From an uncultured Mediterraneibacter sp. (GTDB lineage: Bacteria > Bacillota > Clostridia > Lachnospirales > Lachnospiraceae), in NCBI RefSeq assembly GCF_934309415.1, contig NZ_CAKRDI010000048.1:1-15252 (forward strand): DNA of 15,252 nucleotides, written 5' to 3'. Shown in pieces: positions 14,941 to 15,252 of the stretch. Numbering within the stretch: position 1 is the stretch's first letter; every line of letters starts with the position of its first letter. Made by a program: the position numbers and the translations under genes. The notes beneath the pieces are model-generated. The model was not told the DNA's origin and ran no database searches. It was given only the letters and a program-made list of their open reading frames with translations.

Positions 14941-14973
14941 AACGGCAAGAACGCTTTTTCGGTTCTTGCCGTT
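14941..14973. other. perfect 12-bp hairpin without a U-tract
   Basis: AACGGCAAGAAC (14941-14952) pairs perfectly with GTTCTTGCCGTT (14962-14973) around the 9-base loop GCTTTTTCG. Neither strand has a T-run after the stem, so it is not a typical intrinsic terminator. It lies just upstream of the argS promoter and beside the palindrome 14992-15024. It may be a protein site, a processed RNA hairpin, or a barrier to read-through from the glycosidase gene. Confidence 0.6.
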
Positions 14974-14991
14974 ATATGTCCATGACACTTT

Positions 14992-15024
14992 GTTACTGTT
15001 CACAGGTAACCTGCAAACAGTAAC
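14992..15024. repeat. 33-bp intergenic palindromic element, intact copy B
   Basis: This copy is identical to the one at 2172-2204, and the T before it is shared too (34 bp in all). It has the same dyad: outer arms GTTACTGTT (14992-15000) and AACAGTAAC (15016-15024), inner arms CAGGT and ACCTG around a single central A. It lies between the terminator of the glycosidase gene and the argS promoter, on neither gene. Confidence 0.85.
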
Positions 15025-15041
15025 CTTTTCCTAAAGAAGAT

Positions 15042-15075
15042 AAAGGATGGTCACTTATTTGACCATCCTTTTTCA
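15042..15075. terminator. terminator of the glycosidase gene
   Basis: AAAGGATGGTC (15042-15052) pairs perfectly over 11 bp with GACCATCCTTT (15061-15071) around an 8-base loop. The minus-strand tail TTTATCTTCTTT follows about 55 bases after the stop of the partial gene at 15127; the plus-strand tail is CCTTTTTC. It probably works in both directions, though no plus-strand gene is seen to its left. Confidence 0.78.
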
Positions 15076-15126
15076 TCACGGTACTTATATTCTACCGTTT
15101 ACATATTTTTTCTTTACACTGAAAAG

Positions 15127-15252
15127 TTAATTGGTGAATACCCGATAATTTTCTTCCTTATCGTAATCCTTATGGATTCCATCATCCTCATACATCGTAT
15201 AACTGCTGTTTTTATATCCGATAAGCTGCAGATGTTCGGTATCAATATCTTT
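15127..15252 (-). CDS. C-terminus of a probable family 31 glycoside hydrolase (partial)
   Basis: A frame open to the window edge encodes 41 residues and ends with TAA. It contains YTMYEDDGIHKDYDK, and YEDDG followed by a DY/EY motif is typical of the C-terminal beta-sandwich of family 31 alpha-glucosidases and alpha-xylosidases. These cytosolic or surface enzymes release glucose or xylose from oligosaccharides. The rest of the gene lies beyond the right edge, so the catalytic domain and specificity cannot be seen. A terminator (15042-15075) follows. Related glycosidase families also end in a YEDDG-type strand, so the family call is moderate. Confidence 0.62.
   Translation of the reverse strand, partial: KDIDTEHLQLIGYKNSSYTMYEDDGIHKDYDKEENYRVFTN

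Noticed and set aside
14846..14990. T-box riboswitch upstream of argS
   Set aside because: The inferred leader is only about 34 bases, and no T-box core sequence or specifier stem can be seen.
1172..15024. CRISPR array
   Set aside because: The palindromic repeats are kilobases apart, not regularly spaced, and no cas genes are present.

Overview
The window looks like chromosomal DNA of an anaerobic, low-to-mid GC Firmicute of the Clostridia, most probably a gut Lachnospiraceae (Blautia/Dorea/Mediterraneibacter-like). The evidence is protein flavour (a PdaA-type spore-cortex deacetylase, an S-component of an ECF vitamin transporter, a Firmicute AlaX with the CCAPH zinc motif), strong purine-rich Shine-Dalgarno sites and TTGACA/TATAAT-type promoters. 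No ribosomal RNA, tRNA, insertion sequence, phage gene or CRISPR array is visible.

Layout from left to right: a gene-free edge with short palindromes (1-352); a Cof-type HAD phosphatase on the minus strand (353-1144); a doubtful 65-codon reading frame (1255-1452); an S4-less RsuA/RluE-type pseudouridine synthase on the plus strand (1481-2065); an ECF transporter S component on the minus strand (2335-2994), divergent from a pdaA-like polysaccharide deacetylase on the plus strand (3169-4122); the glutamate synthase operon gltB-gltD on the minus strand (10408 down to 4359); a three-gene minus-strand operon argS-alaX-CPBP protease (14845 down to 10824); and, at the right edge, the last 41 codons of a glycoside hydrolase that resembles family 31 (15127-15252, minus strand).

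The genes are mostly housekeeping: nitrogen assimilation (GltBD makes glutamate from glutamine and 2-oxoglutarate), translation and its quality control (ArgRS, AlaX, rRNA pseudouridylation), vitamin uptake, and spore-cortex modification. Operon structure is supported by tight spacing (14 nt between gltB and gltD, 7 nt between argS and alaX, an 11-nt overlap between alaX and the CPBP gene) and by terminator hairpins in the expected places (227-285, 2262-2318, 4169-4230, 10661-10699, 15042-15075). The gltB promoter (5/6 matches in both boxes, 17-bp spacer) shows that the annotated start must be at 10408 rather than at the end of the open frame (10495). A long AT-rich dyad lies just upstream of this promoter, where an activator site would be expected.

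The most interesting non-genic signal is a family of short palindromic elements confined to intergenic DNA. Two copies (2171-2204 and 14991-15024) are identical over 34 bp although 12.8 kb apart. A third (1180-1211) matches 27 of 32 positions. A fourth (4314-4346) is more diverged but carries a compensating pair of changes in its stem. A possible fifth lies at 119-156. I cannot identify this family, and it is the best candidate here for something undescribed.
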